From Naumannella cuiyingiana (GTDB taxonomy: Bacteria > Actinomycetota > Actinomycetes > Propionibacteriales > Propionibacteriaceae): a stretch of DNA of 64,000 nt. The stretch's first letter is position 1. Each line of letters starts with the position of its first letter. The translations under genes and the position numbers were made by a program. This document shows, in pieces, positions 1 to 8,405 of the stretch. The stretch lies in NCBI RefSeq assembly GCF_013408305.1, contig NZ_JACBZS010000001.1, positions 2,046,001-2,110,000 of the forward strand, written 5' to 3'. The notes beneath the pieces are model-generated. The model saw only the letters and a list, made by a program, of their open reading frames with translations, had not been told where the DNA came from and ran no database searches.

Positions 1-810
1 CTGCCGAATGTGCAGAACCGGCCCGCGCTGTTCTCGACCTTCCTGATGTGGCTGCTGGCCGACCTGTTCGCGACGCTGCCGGAGGTCGGGGACGCCGACA
101 AGCCGAAGCTGGTGTTCTTCTTCGACGAGGCGCACCTGTTGTTCAAGGATGCGTCGAAGGCGTTCCTGGAGGCGATCGGCCAGACGGTACGCCTGATCCG
201 CTCCAAGGGGGTCGGCGTGTTCTTCGTCACCCAGACGCCGAAGGACGTGCCCGAGGACGTGCTGGCCCAGCTCGGCTCGCGCGTCCAGCACCAGTTGCGC
301 GCGCACACGCCGAACGACGCGAAGGCGCTGAAGCAGACGGTCGCGACCTTCCCGACCAGTTCCTACGACCTCGGTGAGGTGCTGCAGACGCTCGGCATCG
401 GCGAGGCCGTGGTCACCGTGATGGACCCCGACGGCGCGCCGACCCCGGTGGCGTGGACCCGGATGCTGGCGCCGCGGTCGCTGATGGCGCCGGCGCCGGC
501 GCAGGACGTGAGCGCCGCGGTGCAGGGTTCGCCGCAGTTCGCGAAGTACGGCCAGGCCGTCGATCGCGAGTCCGCCCGGGAGAAGCTGGCCGCGCGGCTG
601 ACCGCGGGCGCGCAGGCCGCGGCCCCGCCCGCTGCTCCGGCACCGGCGCCCGGCCCGGACGCGCCGCCGGAGCCGCCGCGCGAGCGCCACACGAAGGCGG
701 AGCCGGGGCTGTTGGAGCAGCTGTCGAAGAACACGATGGTCCGCCAGATCGGGCGTACCGCCGCGCGGGAGATCTTCCGCAGCATCTTCGGTAATGCGCG
801 GAGGCGCTGA
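1..810 (+). CDS. HerA-like helicase / DUF853 ATPase, C-terminal part (5' truncated by window)
   Basis: The frame is open from base 1, so the true start lies upstream. About 269 residues are visible. The segment LVFFFDEAHLLF is a Walker B/DExH strand, followed by VGVFFVTQTPKDVP, the sensor-like strand seen in HerA/FtsK-type ATPases of the DUF853 group. The middle part (about residues 165-230) is Ala/Pro-rich and looks disordered. A basic C-terminal tail (about 235-269) ends in NARRR. The family is predicted to be a P-loop DNA or RNA motor of unknown substrate; function beyond ATPase is inference. The next gene starts 71 bp downstream under its own iron-regulated promoter, so this gene ends its own unit. 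Confidence 0.85.
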   Translation: MPNVQNRPALFSTFLMWLLADLFATLPEVGDADKPKLVFFFDEAHLLFKDASKAFLEAIGQTVRLIRSKGVGVFFVTQTPKDVPEDVLAQLGSRVQHQLRAHTPNDAKALKQTVATFPTSSYDLGEVLQTLGIGEAVVTVMDPDGAPTPVAWTRMLAPRSLMAPAPAQDVSAAVQGSPQFAKYGQAVDRESAREKLAARLTAGAQAAAPPAAPAPAPGPDAPPEPPRERHTKAEPGLLEQLSKNTMVRQIGRTAAREIFRSIFGNARRR

Positions 811-823
811 CCCGACTCGACAT

Positions 824-842
824 TTTGCTTAGGCTCACCTAA
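824..842 (+). promoter_or_regulatory. DtxR/IdeR iron box
   Basis: The 19 bases match the DtxR/IdeR consensus TTAGGTTAGGCTAACCTAA at 16 of 19 positions by eye; the core reads TTAGGCTCACCTAA. It lies 40 bp upstream of the ATG of a siderophore-interacting protein gene, where a repressor would block the promoter. The inference is repression in iron-replete cells. Confidence 0.8.
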
Positions 843-881
843 CCTCGCTTGCGGCCCCACCCGCAGCGAGAAAGCAGGCCC

Positions 882-1757
882 ATGTCGAAGCCGTACCGGA
901 TCTTCCGCACCGAGGTGCTGCGCGCGCAGCGGATCAGCCCGAGCTTCGTCCGGGTGACCCTGGCGGGCCCCGAGCTCGCTTTCTGCGGCGCCACCCTGCT
1001 CGACCAGCGAGTGAAGTTGATCTTCAGCACCGATCCGGAGACGCTGGCCGGCGCCGACGACTGGTACGCCGCGTGGCGCGAGCTCCCGGACGAGCGTCGG
1101 CCACCGATGCGCACCTACACGCTGCGCGATGTCCGCCCGGAGGCGGGCGAGGTGGACATCGACTTCGCCTGTCACGGCGACGCGGGGCCGGCGTCGCGCT
1201 TCGCGCTGACCGCCGCGCCGGGTCAGCAGGTGTTACTGGTTGGGCCGGACGCCCGGGTGCCCGGCCACGACGCTTCGGGCGTCGCCTGGCAGCCCGGGCG
1301 GGCGCGTGAGCTGCTGCTCGTCGGCGACGAGACCGCCGCGCCGGCGATCTGCAATATCTTGTCGGTGCTGCCGGCCGAGGCGACCGGCCTGGCCGTGATC
1401 GAGGTGCCCCATGCCGACGACGCGCAGCCGGTCGAGGCGCCGGACGGCGTCGAGGTGCGCTGGGTCGCCCGAACCGGCGAGCGGGTCGGCGACGACGCCA
1501 CCCCGCATGTGCTCGAGTGGGCGCGGCAGCGTACCTCCGGCGTGCCGGGCGAGGGTGTCGAGGAGACCGACCGCGAGCGCGACGGGCTGCTGATCTGGGA
1601 AGAGGCGTCGGCCGACGAGGACCGGTACGCCTGGCTGGCCGGCGAGGCCGGCTGGGTGACGGGCCTGCGCCGCAGCCTCGTCAACGAACTTGGTCTGCCG
1701 CGCAAGCAGTTGTCCTTCATGGGCTACTGGAAGGACGGCGTCGTCGCGGTCGGTTGA
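882..1757 (+). CDS. Siderophore-interacting protein (FAD-binding ferric-siderophore reductase)
   Basis: The 291-residue product belongs to the ViuB/YqjH-type siderophore-interacting family. These are cytoplasmic flavoproteins that reduce ferric siderophores and release iron. The FAD-binding motif MRTYTLRD lies in the N-terminal beta-barrel, and GDETAAPAICNIL marks the start of the NAD(P)H-binding half. The C-terminal KQLSFMGYWKDGV is typical of the family. The ATG at 882 is chosen; an in-frame TTG at 849 sits directly against the iron box and lacks a ribosome site. The iron box at 824-842 implies DtxR/IdeR control. The gene stands alone, with no siderophore transporter next to it in this window. 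Confidence 0.93.
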   Translation: MSKPYRIFRTEVLRAQRISPSFVRVTLAGPELAFCGATLLDQRVKLIFSTDPETLAGADDWYAAWRELPDERRPPMRTYTLRDVRPEAGEVDIDFACHGDAGPASRFALTAAPGQQVLLVGPDARVPGHDASGVAWQPGRARELLLVGDETAAPAICNILSVLPAEATGLAVIEVPHADDAQPVEAPDGVEVRWVARTGERVGDDATPHVLEWARQRTSGVPGEGVEETDRERDGLLIWEEASADEDRYAWLAGEAGWVTGLRRSLVNELGLPRKQLSFMGYWKDGVVAVG

Positions 1758-1760
1758 TGA

Positions 1761-1919
1761 TCAGGAGTCGCGCAGCGGACCGTCGATGATGACCTTGATC
1801 ATCGGCGCGGGATCGATCTGATTCGGGCTGAGGTCCAGCGCGACGGTGTTCGCATCGATCAGGGTGAGGCGCTTGCCAGGCTGATCATGGAGCCGCGGAC
1901 GGTGCCGACGACGGAATGA
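1761..1919 (-). pseudogene. C-terminal remnant of an unidentified protein-coding gene
   Basis: A minus-strand frame of 52 sense codons ends at 1761 with a stop and opens at an in-frame stop at 1920-1922. It contains no plausible start codon. The last 36 or so codons have very high G/C at third positions and read like a real protein end (…LIDANTVALDL… then PMIKVIIDGPLRDS). The upstream part turns Arg-rich and unconvincing, as after a frameshift or deletion. I do not recognise the parent family. It fills the gap between the SIP gene and the small gene at 1978. Confidence 0.4.
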
Positions 1920-1926
1920 TCACCTG

Positions 1927-1974
1927 GGTACGCCCGCGCGACGCGTCGTGTCCGACGTGCCGCGCGGGCGTACC
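1927..1974 (-). terminator. Hairpin terminator of the small basic-protein gene
   Basis: Perfect 14-bp arms GGTACGCCCGCGCG (1927-1940) and CGCGCGGGCGTACC (1961-1974) surround a 20-nt loop that can itself partly pair. The hairpin starts 3 bp after the stop codon of the minus-strand gene at 1978-2130. No strong T-run follows, as is common in actinobacteria. Confidence 0.6.
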
Positions 1975-1977
1975 GGC

Positions 1978-2130
1978 TCAGCGGGTGCGGCGGCGGCGCT
2001 GACGCAGTGCCGAGCGGCGCTCGTAGCTACGGGCCGCCTCGCGGCTGAGCTGGGACTGGCTCTTGGCCAGGGCGTGCTGGGCGCTGATGCTCAGCGCCGC
2101 ATAGGGGGACAGGGGATCGAGATGTCGCAT
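1978..2130 (-). CDS. Small highly basic protein (50 aa), unknown function
   Basis: The ATG at 2130 is preceded by AAGGAC at 7-8 nt, a good ribosome-binding site. The 50-residue product starts MRHLDPLSPYAALSISAQ, continues with a Ser/Gln/Ala stretch that could be helical, and ends in a very basic tail (RRSALRQRRRRTR). Codon third positions are strongly G/C. It is too short for most gene finders. A 20-aa leader ORF with its own strong ribosome site lies 82 bp upstream, and a strong hairpin follows the stop, so a small bicistronic mRNA is likely. The basic tail suggests nucleic-acid or ribosome binding, but that is a guess. Confidence 0.6.
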   Translation of the reverse strand: MRHLDPLSPYAALSISAQHALAKSQSQLSREAARSYERRSALRQRRRRTR

Positions 2131-2163
2131 GAGAGGTCCTTGCTGCGTTGACGTTTCGGGCGG

Positions 2164-2181
2164 CTGGGCCCGTGGGCCCGG
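2164..2181 (-). other. Hairpin between leader ORF and small basic-protein gene
   Basis: GGGCCC, a 2-nt spacer and GGGCCC (2166-2171 and 2174-2179) form a compact stem in the 81-bp gap between the leader stop and the next ATG. It could attenuate transcription or be a processing site; there is no direct support for either. Confidence 0.35.
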
Positions 2182-2211
2182 GTGATCGTTCCGGGCGGCG
2201 CGACGGGAAGG

Positions 2212-2274
2212 TCAGCGCAAGGACCCGGAACAGGCGAAGACGGCGGCGACGCCGGCGGTCGTATTGTTGATCAT
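2212..2274 (-). CDS. 20-aa leader-type small ORF
   Basis: The ATG at 2274 follows the very strong ribosome site AAGGGAGGAAG with a 5-nt spacer. The ORF encodes 20 residues (MINNTTAG…, ending CSGSLR) and stops at 2212. Third positions are mostly G/C after the first codons. It reads toward the 50-aa basic-protein gene and is separated from it by a GGGCCC hairpin, the layout of a regulatory leader peptide. It could instead be an independent small protein. No run of one regulatory amino acid is present, so simple amino-acid attenuation is not evident. Confidence 0.45.
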   Translation of the reverse strand: MINNTTAGVAAVFACSGSLR

Positions 2275-2399
2275 CGTCTTCCTCCCTTCCGTTGGTGACT
2301 GACGATCACGCTACGCAGTCGGAGCCGGTGCGGCAATCGATTATTCGGTGTCCGCGGAGTGATCATGCCGCACCCCGGACGATCGGTGTGTTGTCATCG

Positions 2400-2640
2400 A
2401 GGTGCGACTGGTTTCTCCGGGCGGCGCGCCGGCCGGGGACAGTGCGCGGGCGGTGCGAGCCGTCCGGGCGCGAGAGGGAACCCGGTGGGAATCCGGGACT
2501 GTCCCGCAGCGGTGAATGGGAACGACCGCCGTCATCGGCACTGGGTGCGAGCCCGGGAAGCGACGGCCAGTAGGAATCCTGCCCATGGCAGGGACGCCCG
2601 TGAGTCCGAAGACCTGCCAGCCGTGCCGGGTCCCGAGCGA
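2400..2640 (+). ncRNA. Cobalamin (B12) riboswitch
   Basis: Conserved core elements are present in order: GAGGGAACCCGGTG (from about 2474), GAATCCGGGACTGTCCCGC just after it, and the B12-box-like AGTCCGAAGACCTGCC at about 2603-2618. The element ends roughly 130 nt before metE. Cobalamin binding normally represses B12-independent methionine synthase when the B12-dependent enzyme can work. The exact 5' end is approximate. Confidence 0.88.
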
Positions 2641-2767
2641 CCCGGCGGCCGACCGCCTCGTGGACCGGGCGTGCGCCGACCAGAACGGCCGTTGCCGAGA
2701 CGTGCGCCGGCCGCCGCTGGCGTGCGCCCGCGACGAGGCGGCATGACAGCGACGACCGGAGACATCG

Positions 2768-5053
2768 ATGACCGACAACCACAAGATTGGCGCCTTTCGC
2801 GCGACCGTCGCCGGGCTGCCCCGGATCGGGCCGCGCCGCGAACTGAAGCGGGCGCTGGAGGCCTACTGGGCGGGCAAGGCCGACGCCGACCTGCTCGCCG
2901 GAGTTTCCCGCGATCTGCGCCGCGCCGCCTGGCGCGGGTTGCTGGACGGCGGAGTGGATGCGCTGCCCACGAACACGTTCTCCTACTACGACCAGATGCT
3001 CGACACCGCGGCGCTGCTGGGGGCGTTGCCGCGACGGTACGCCGCGATCGATGATGATCGCGATCGCTACTTCGCCGCCGCCCGGGGCACTGACCGGCTG
3101 GCGCCGCTGGAGATGACCAAGTGGTTCGACACCAACTACCACTACCTGGTGCCCGAGATCGCCGACGACACCGATTTCGCGCTGCATCCCGAGGCGGTGC
3201 TGGACGATCTGGCACTCGCGCGCACCGTCGCCGGGGACCGGTCCGGCGTGTCGCTGCGTCCCGTGATCATCGGTCCGGCGACCTTCCTGTCGCTGGCCAA
3301 GCCCGCCCCGGGATCGGCCGACCCGTGGACGCGCCTGGCAGAGCTGGTCGACCTCCATGCCGAGCTGTTGCCCAAGCTGGCCGCCGCCGGCGCGTCCTGG
3401 GTGCAGTTCGACGAACCGGTCCTCGCGACCGATCTGAGCGCGGGAAGGATCGACGAGATCACGGCCGCGTACCGCCGGCTCGCGGCCGTTGCCGACCGTC
3501 CCGCGATCATGGTCCAGAGCTATTTCGGCGACCCCGGTCCCGCGCTCGGGCCGCTTGCCGCGAGCGGCATCGACGGGGTCGGGCTGGACCTGGTCGCGGG
3601 CGGCGTACCCGATGGTGTCGATCTGTCCGGGTTGACCGTGGCGGCGGGCGTGATCGACGGCCGCAATGTCTGGCGCACGGACCTGGATGCCGCCATCGCC
3701 ACGCTGCACGAGCTGGCGGCACGATCCGGCTCGCTCGCCGTCTCCACCTCCTGTTCGCTGCTGCACGTGCCCTACGGCCTCGACGGTGAGGACGCGCTCG
3801 ACCCCGCCGTGCGGGAGTGGCTCGCCTTCGGCGCCGAGAAGATCGACGAGGTCGGAACCCTCGCGCGGGCGCTGGCCGACGGCCCGCACGCGGTCGCGCC
3901 CCGGTTGGCCGAAGCCCGGCGCGCTGCGGAGCGCCGGTCGGCCGATCCGCGGGTCCGGCGCCCGGAGGTGCGCGAGCGCGTCGCCGCCGCCCGCGCGGGC
4001 CGCACCGGACGCAGCGATGCCGCCGAACGCGCGCGCGTCCAGGCCGAACGGCTCGACCTTCCCGCGCTGCCCACCACGACGATCGGGTCCTTCCCGCAGA
4101 CGCCGCAGATCCGGCGCGCGCGGGCCGAGTACCGCGCCGGGCGGCTCGATCACGACGCCTATGCCCGGGTGATGCGCGGGCACATCGCCGAGGTGATCGA
4201 GCTGCAGTCCGGGCTCGGGCTCGACGTGCTGGTGCACGGCGAACCGGAGCGCAACGACATGGTGCAGTACTTCGGCGAGCTGCTCGACGGCTTCGCCATC
4301 ACGGCGAACGGCTGGGTGCAGTCCTACGGCAGCCGTTGCGTGCGACCGCCGATCCTGTGGGGCGACGTGTCGCGGCCGGCACCGATGACGGTGGAGTGGA
4401 TCGGGTACGCCCAGTCGCTCACCGACCGGCCCGTCAAGGGCATGCTGACGGGCCCGGTGACGATCCTTGCCTGGTCGTTCGTCCGCGATGATCAACTCCT
4501 CGCCGAGGTCGCCGACCAGGTCGCGGTGGCGATCCGCGAGGAGTGCGCGGACCTGGAGGCCGCCGGCACGGTGATCATCCAGGTCGACGAGCCGGCACTG
4601 CGCGAGCTGTTGCCGCTGCGCCGGTCCGAGCAGCCGGCCTACCTCGACTGGGCGGTCGGGGCGTTCCGGCTGGCGACCTCCGGGGTGGCCGACGCGACCC
4701 AGATCCACACCCATCTGTGTTACTCGGAGTTCGGCGAGGTGATCGAGGCGATCGACGGCCTCGATGCCGACGTGACCTCCGTCGAGGCGGCGCGCTCGGG
4801 CATGGAGGTGCTCGGGGATCTGGCCGGTTCGGGCTTCGGGCGGGCGGTCGGGCCGGGCGTCTACGACATCCACTCGCCCCGCGTACCGGAGACGACCGAG
4901 ATGACCACGCTGCTGCACCGCGCGTTGGACGTCCTGCCCGCCGAGCGGTTGTGGGTGAACCCGGATTGCGGGCTGAAGACCCGTGGCGAGGCGGAGGTAC
5001 GCCGCGCGCTGACGAATCTGGTCGCGGCGGCCCGGGAGGTCCGGGCGCGGTGA
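2768..5053 (+). CDS. metE: Cobalamin-independent methionine synthase (MetE)
   Basis: The 761-residue protein has the normal length for MetE, which transfers a methyl group from 5-methyltetrahydropteroyl-triglutamate to homocysteine in the last step of methionine synthesis. The N-terminal half (about 1-380) holds the family sequence [20 protein letters not shown]. The C-terminal catalytic barrel carries the zinc ligands His649 and Cys651 (THLCYSEF) and Cys734 ([10 protein letters not shown]). The active-site loop [13 protein letters not shown] lies near residue 490. The start ATG follows the riboswitch leader. It is monocistronic, since a tRNA on the opposite strand follows. Presence of the riboswitch implies that the cell also uses or takes up cobalamin. 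Confidence 0.97.
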   Translation: MTDNHKIGAFRATVAGLPRIGPRRELKRALEAYWAGKADADLLAGVSRDLRRAAWRGLLDGGVDALPTNTFSYYDQMLDTAALLGALPRRYAAIDDDRDRYFAAARGTDRLAPLEMTKWFDTNYHYLVPEIADDTDFALHPEAVLDDLALARTVAGDRSGVSLRPVIIGPATFLSLAKPAPGSADPWTRLAELVDLHAELLPKLAAAGASWVQFDEPVLATDLSAGRIDEITAAYRRLAAVADRPAIMVQSYFGDPGPALGPLAASGIDGVGLDLVAGGVPDGVDLSGLTVAAGVIDGRNVWRTDLDAAIATLHELAARSGSLAVSTSCSLLHVPYGLDGEDALDPAVREWLAFGAEKIDEVGTLARALADGPHAVAPRLAEARRAAERRSADPRVRRPEVRERVAAARAGRTGRSDAAERARVQAERLDLPALPTTTIGSFPQTPQIRRARAEYRAGRLDHDAYARVMRGHIAEVIELQSGLGLDVLVHGEPERNDMVQYFGELLDGFAITANGWVQSYGSRCVRPPILWGDVSRPAPMTVEWIGYAQSLTDRPVKGMLTGPVTILAWSFVRDDQLLAEVADQVAVAIREECADLEAAGTVIIQVDEPALRELLPLRRSEQPAYLDWAVGAFRLATSGVADATQIHTHLCYSEFGEVIEAIDGLDADVTSVEAARSGMEVLGDLAGSGFGRAVGPGVYDIHSPRVPETTEMTTLLHRALDVLPAERLWVNPDCGLKTRGEAEVRRALTNLVAAAREVRAR

Positions 5054-5110
5054 CCGGGGCATCGCGAGGCGTTGGCCGCGGCCCCGCGGGAGCGGATCGG
5101 CCGCGTCTGG

Positions 5111-5195
5111 CGGAGGATAGGGGATTCGAACCCCTGAGGGCGTTAACCCAACCCGCTTTCCAAGCGAGCGCCATAGGCCACTAGGCGAATCCTCC
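5111..5195 (-). tRNA. tRNA-Ser (GGA)
   Basis: Read on the minus strand, the gene folds as an 85-nt class II tRNA. The acceptor stem GGAGGAT pairs with ATCCTCC, the anticodon loop is CTTGGAAAG (anticodon GGA), a long variable arm follows, and GGTTCGAATCC forms the T arm. The discriminator base is G. A likely -10 element, TATCCT on the minus strand, lies at 5203-5208 just upstream. Confidence 0.96.
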
Positions 5196-5336
5196 GCCGG
5201 GCAGGATAGCCGAGGCGGCCCGGCCGACGCGAACCCGAGGCGGGGCGGCCGAGCCCGGGCCTTCCCGGATGCCGATGAGCCCGCGGCACGGCAGGATCGC
5301 AGAGAGCCAGCCGATCGCCGCCCCAGGAGAGAGCCG

Positions 5337-6587
5337 ATGTCCCGACCGCCCACCGCCGCGGGGCCCGCCCGTTCGACGCCCGTCGCCGAGCGCGCGCTCG
5401 CGCCGGACCTGGCGCGCGGGGCCATGCTGCTGCTGATCGCGCTGGCGAACACGCCCTGGTTCCTGTACGCGACGCGGCCGGGCGCTGTCCAGATGCATCC
5501 GACACCGGGCAGTGTCGCGGACTCGATCGTCCAGGCGGTGATCATCACGACGACCGACGGCCGGGCGTACCCGATGTTCGCGTTCCTGTTCGCCTACGGC
5601 ATCGGCCAGCTCTACGCCCGGCAGACCGCCTCCGGCACGCCGCCGAAGCAGGCCCGCCGCCTGCTGCGCGTCCGCCACCTCTGGATGATCGTCATCGGCG
5701 CGGCGCACGCCTTCCTGCTCTGGGCGGGCGACATCATCGGCGTCTACGGCCTCGTCGGCCTGGTCCTGGTGCCGCTGTTCTTCGGGCGCAAGGACGCCAC
5801 GATCAAGGTCTGGTTGATCATCTTGTTCGTCTTCGGCGCGATCATGAGTGTGCTGTCGCTGCTCAGTGGGGCATTCGCCCCGGCCGGGGCCGGGCCCCCG
5901 GGCAATCCGATGGCCGAGGCGCGGATCGGGATCAGCGACCCGGACTATCTCAGCTCGGCGCTCGCTCGGATCACGGGCTATGTGTTCACCCTCCCGATGA
6001 TGGCCTTCTTGTTGTTGTCGATCCCGACCGCGTTCCTGTGCGGGATCCTCGCCTCCCGGCACCGGATCCTGGACGAGCCCGGGCGGCACCTGCCGCTGCT
6101 GCGCCGGGTCGCCGTGATCGGGGTCGGCGTCGGCTGGCTCGGCGGCGCCGCGACGGCGGCCGAGCACCTCGGCGGTCCGAGCGTGGCGCATGGCTGGGCA
6201 TACTTCGTGCCGCAGTTCTACACGGGCGTCTTCGCCGGAATCGGGTACGCCGCGGCGTTCGGGCTGGCCGCCCACGCGATCGCCCGGCGCCGCCGGCCCG
6301 CAGGCGCTCCCGTCGTGGCAATGGTGGCGCTCGGCCGACGCTCACTCAGCGGCTACCTCGCCCAGTCGATCATGTTCGCACCGCTGCTCTCGGCCTGGGG
6401 TCTCGGCCTCGGCGCGCGCCTCTCCAGTTGGTCGATGGCGTTCGTCGCCATCGCCGGCTGGCTGGTCACGCTGGGGCTGGCGTACCTGACGGAGCGAGCC
6501 GGGCTGCGCGGCCCGGCCGAAGTCGGGCTCCGGCGGCTCGTCTATCGGCCGCGGCGCCGAGTGGAAGCCGGCGCACCGAGCGCCTAG
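5337..6587 (+). CDS. DUF418 family multi-pass membrane protein
   Basis: The 416-residue protein has about nine to ten hydrophobic segments and belongs to the YeiB/DUF418 group. The DUF418 region occupies the C-terminal half, with GRRSLSGYLAQSIMF near residue 335. The N-terminal part contains the family block MFAFLFAYGIGQLYAR near residue 80. These proteins resemble acyltransferase-3-like membrane proteins, but their substrate is unknown. The ATG at 5337 has AGGAGA at a good distance. The stop codon TAG doubles as the first bases of the -10 element of the SRP RNA promoter. Confidence 0.88.
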   Translation: MSRPPTAAGPARSTPVAERALAPDLARGAMLLLIALANTPWFLYATRPGAVQMHPTPGSVADSIVQAVIITTTDGRAYPMFAFLFAYGIGQLYARQTASGTPPKQARRLLRVRHLWMIVIGAAHAFLLWAGDIIGVYGLVGLVLVPLFFGRKDATIKVWLIILFVFGAIMSVLSLLSGAFAPAGAGPPGNPMAEARIGISDPDYLSSALARITGYVFTLPMMAFLLLSIPTAFLCGILASRHRILDEPGRHLPLLRRVAVIGVGVGWLGGAATAAEHLGGPSVAHGWAYFVPQFYTGVFAGIGYAAAFGLAAHAIARRRRPAGAPVVAMVALGRRSLSGYLAQSIMFAPLLSAWGLGLGARLSSWSMAFVAIAGWLVTLGLAYLTERAGLRGPAEVGLRRLVYRPRRRVEAGAPSA

Positions 6588-6590
6588 ACT
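6585..6590 (+). promoter_or_regulatory. -10 element of the SRP RNA gene
   Basis: TAGACT lies about 8-9 nt before the presumed 5' end of the SRP RNA and overlaps the stop codon of the DUF418 gene. The -35 region must therefore lie inside that coding sequence. Confidence 0.55.
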
Positions 6591-6597
6591 GCTCCGA

Positions 6598-6688
6598 AGG
6601 TCCCCCGTGTGGCGTCACCTCGCCCAATCCCCCAGGGCCGGAAGGCAGCAAGGGTCAGTGAGCTCTGTCGGGTGCGCGGGGGGCCCCT
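6598..6688 (+). ncRNA. ffs: Signal recognition particle RNA (4.5S type)
   Basis: The diagnostic apical domain GGGCCGGAAGGCAGCAAGGG lies near 6635-6654. Outer strands GGTCCCCCGTG… and …GTGCGCGGGGGGCC pair to give the long hairpin of small bacterial SRP RNA, about 90 nt. It binds Ffh and guides membrane-protein targeting. A U-rich tract follows. Confidence 0.95.
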
Positions 6689-6697
6689 TATTTTTCC
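6672..6697 (+). terminator. Terminator of SRP RNA
   Basis: The G/C-rich closing strand of the SRP hairpin is followed by TTATTTTT (6688-6696), an unusually T-rich tract for this DNA, consistent with intrinsic termination. Confidence 0.6.
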
Positions 6698-6814
6698 GAC
6701 CTCCCGCCGCGGCCTGACCGGGGCCGCGCGGATGTAACCCCGTCGTCGCCGGGAGTTTCCCTGTCAAAGGTTCGATGGCTTCAGCCGTCGTCCCACCTGC
6801 CAAGGAGGCCCCCC

Positions 6815-8308
6815 ATGTCCGATGACATTCTCCCGCCCGGTTCCCCGCTCACCGTCGGCCGCCGCGGCCTGCTCGTCGCCGGTGGTCTCGGCGCCCTCGG
6901 CGCGGCCGCCATCGCCGGCGCCACGCCGGCCGAGGCCGCACCGGTCGATCTCGGTCCCTCGACCACTCGTGCCGGCAAGAAGCTCCAGTTCTCCGGTGGC
7001 AAGTTCAAGATCATCCAGTTCAACGACACCCAGGATGATCATCTGACCGACAAGCGCACCGTGCAGACGATGGAGCGCATCATCGACGATGAGCATCCCG
7101 ACTTCGTGGTGATCAACGGTGATGTGATCACCGGCGGCCCGCGCTCGCTCTACCAGGTCAAGCAGGCCTTGAACAATGTCGTGCTGCCGATGGAGTCCCG
7201 GCGGATTCCCTGGGCCGTCACCTTCGGTAACCACGACGAGGACTCCTTCAGCGCATCCGGTGTCGACGAGGCGGAGATGCTCGACTTCTACCGCAGCTAT
7301 GACTACAACCTGAACGGCCCGAACATCGACGGCCTCACCGGTACCTCGAACACGCATCTGATCATCGAATCCGGTCAGGGTGGTGCACCGGCGTACGGCA
7401 TCTGGTTGATCGATTCCGGCCGCTACGCGCCGGGTCGGATCGCCGGGCAGGACTTCACCGGCTACCCGACCTGGGACTGGGTCCGGATGGATCAGGTGGC
7501 CTGGTACCGCGACGAGTCCACGCGGGTGGAGCAAGAGCTCGGCCGCAAGCTCCGCGGCCTGCTCTTCCAGCACATCGCGCTCTGGGAGCACCGCTTCATG
7601 TGGTGGGGCGGCGTGGACACCCGCGGATCCGGCGCCGCCGCGCGCGGCAAGTCGCGGCACGGCATCGTCGGCGAGCGCAACGAGGACGAGTGCCCGGGCC
7701 CGTTCAACTCCGGCCTGTTCAGCGCCATCCTGGAGCGCGGCGACGTGGACGGCGTCTTCGTCGGCCATGATCACGTCAACAGCTACCTCGGCAACTACTA
7801 CGGGGTACGCCTCGGCTACTCGCCGGGCACCGGCTTCGGCACCTACGGCCTGTCCGGCTCCGACCGGAACCGCCTGCGCGGCGGCCGCGTCTTCGACATC
7901 ACCGAGGACGACGGGGACACCTCCTGGACGTCCGAGGTGCGCTTCGCGAGCGAGTTCGGCATCGACCTGACCGCCAACGACCAGCCGATGCCGGCATTCC
8001 TGCTGCCCGAGGAGATCGGTTCGGGCAAGGTCGGCGTCCAGGTGCGGCTGGCCCGGCCCGAGGCCCGCCCGGGGGACAAGGTGACCGTGCGCTCCCTGAT
8101 CACCGGAGCCGGCAACAACGCGACCGGCTGGGTCGTGGTGTTCGTGGACGGCGTTCCGCAGACTCGGATCGACCTGGCCAAGGGCCGCGCGGATCTCGAG
8201 ATCACCGTGCCCGACGATGCCAGCGGTGAGCTGGGGATCGAGGTCGCCTACGGCGGCGACAAGGCCAGTGCCGCCACGACCGGCACGGCGCGGCTGCGGG
8301 TGCGCTGA
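6815..8308 (+). CDS. Tat-exported calcineurin-like metallophosphoesterase
   Basis: The 497-residue protein starts with a Tat-type signal: GRRGLLVAGGLGALG around Arg16-Arg17, then a hydrophobic stretch and an AEAAP cleavage region near residue 41. The metallophosphoesterase fold follows, with FNDTQDDH (first metal-binding Asp), VVINGDV, TFGNHDE and VGHDHVNSY as the four canonical metal-site blocks. The C-terminal 100 residues form an Ig-like beta domain (KVTVRSLITGAG… VVVFVDGVPQTRIDL). The family resembles purple acid phosphatase-like or phosphodiesterase exoenzymes. The phosphoester substrate is unknown. AAGGAGG precedes the ATG. It is monocistronic by spacing. Confidence 0.9.
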   Translation: MSDDILPPGSPLTVGRRGLLVAGGLGALGAAAIAGATPAEAAPVDLGPSTTRAGKKLQFSGGKFKIIQFNDTQDDHLTDKRTVQTMERIIDDEHPDFVVINGDVITGGPRSLYQVKQALNNVVLPMESRRIPWAVTFGNHDEDSFSASGVDEAEMLDFYRSYDYNLNGPNIDGLTGTSNTHLIIESGQGGAPAYGIWLIDSGRYAPGRIAGQDFTGYPTWDWVRMDQVAWYRDESTRVEQELGRKLRGLLFQHIALWEHRFMWWGGVDTRGSGAAARGKSRHGIVGERNEDECPGPFNSGLFSAILERGDVDGVFVGHDHVNSYLGNYYGVRLGYSPGTGFGTYGLSGSDRNRLRGGRVFDITEDDGDTSWTSEVRFASEFGIDLTANDQPMPAFLLPEEIGSGKVGVQVRLARPEARPGDKVTVRSLITGAGNNATGWVVVFVDGVPQTRIDLAKGRADLEITVPDDASGELGIEVAYGGDKASAATTGTARLRVR

Positions 8309-8393
8309 GGCGCCGGGTGGGGGTGCGTCTCGGCGTACCCCCGTCCGGTCCGGCCGGTCGGGCGGATCGGTGGTCGGTGTCGGTGGCGCCGAC

Positions 8394-8399
8394 TAGGGT
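8394..8399 (+). promoter_or_regulatory. -10 element TAGGGT giving leaderless dnaX mRNA
   Basis: TAGGGT ends 6 nt before the dnaX GTG, so transcription should start at or within a base or two of the start codon. No ribosome-binding site precedes the start. Confidence 0.55.
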
Positions 8400-8405
8400 T
8401 GCCGG

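Noticed and set aside
1948-2151. 67-residue plus-strand open frame
   Set aside because: It has no ribosome site and overlaps the better-supported minus-strand 50-aa gene and its terminator.
2363-5548. 1061-residue minus-strand open frame
   Set aside because: It is the antisense of metE, the riboswitch and a tRNA; codon bias and homology belong to metE on the plus strand.
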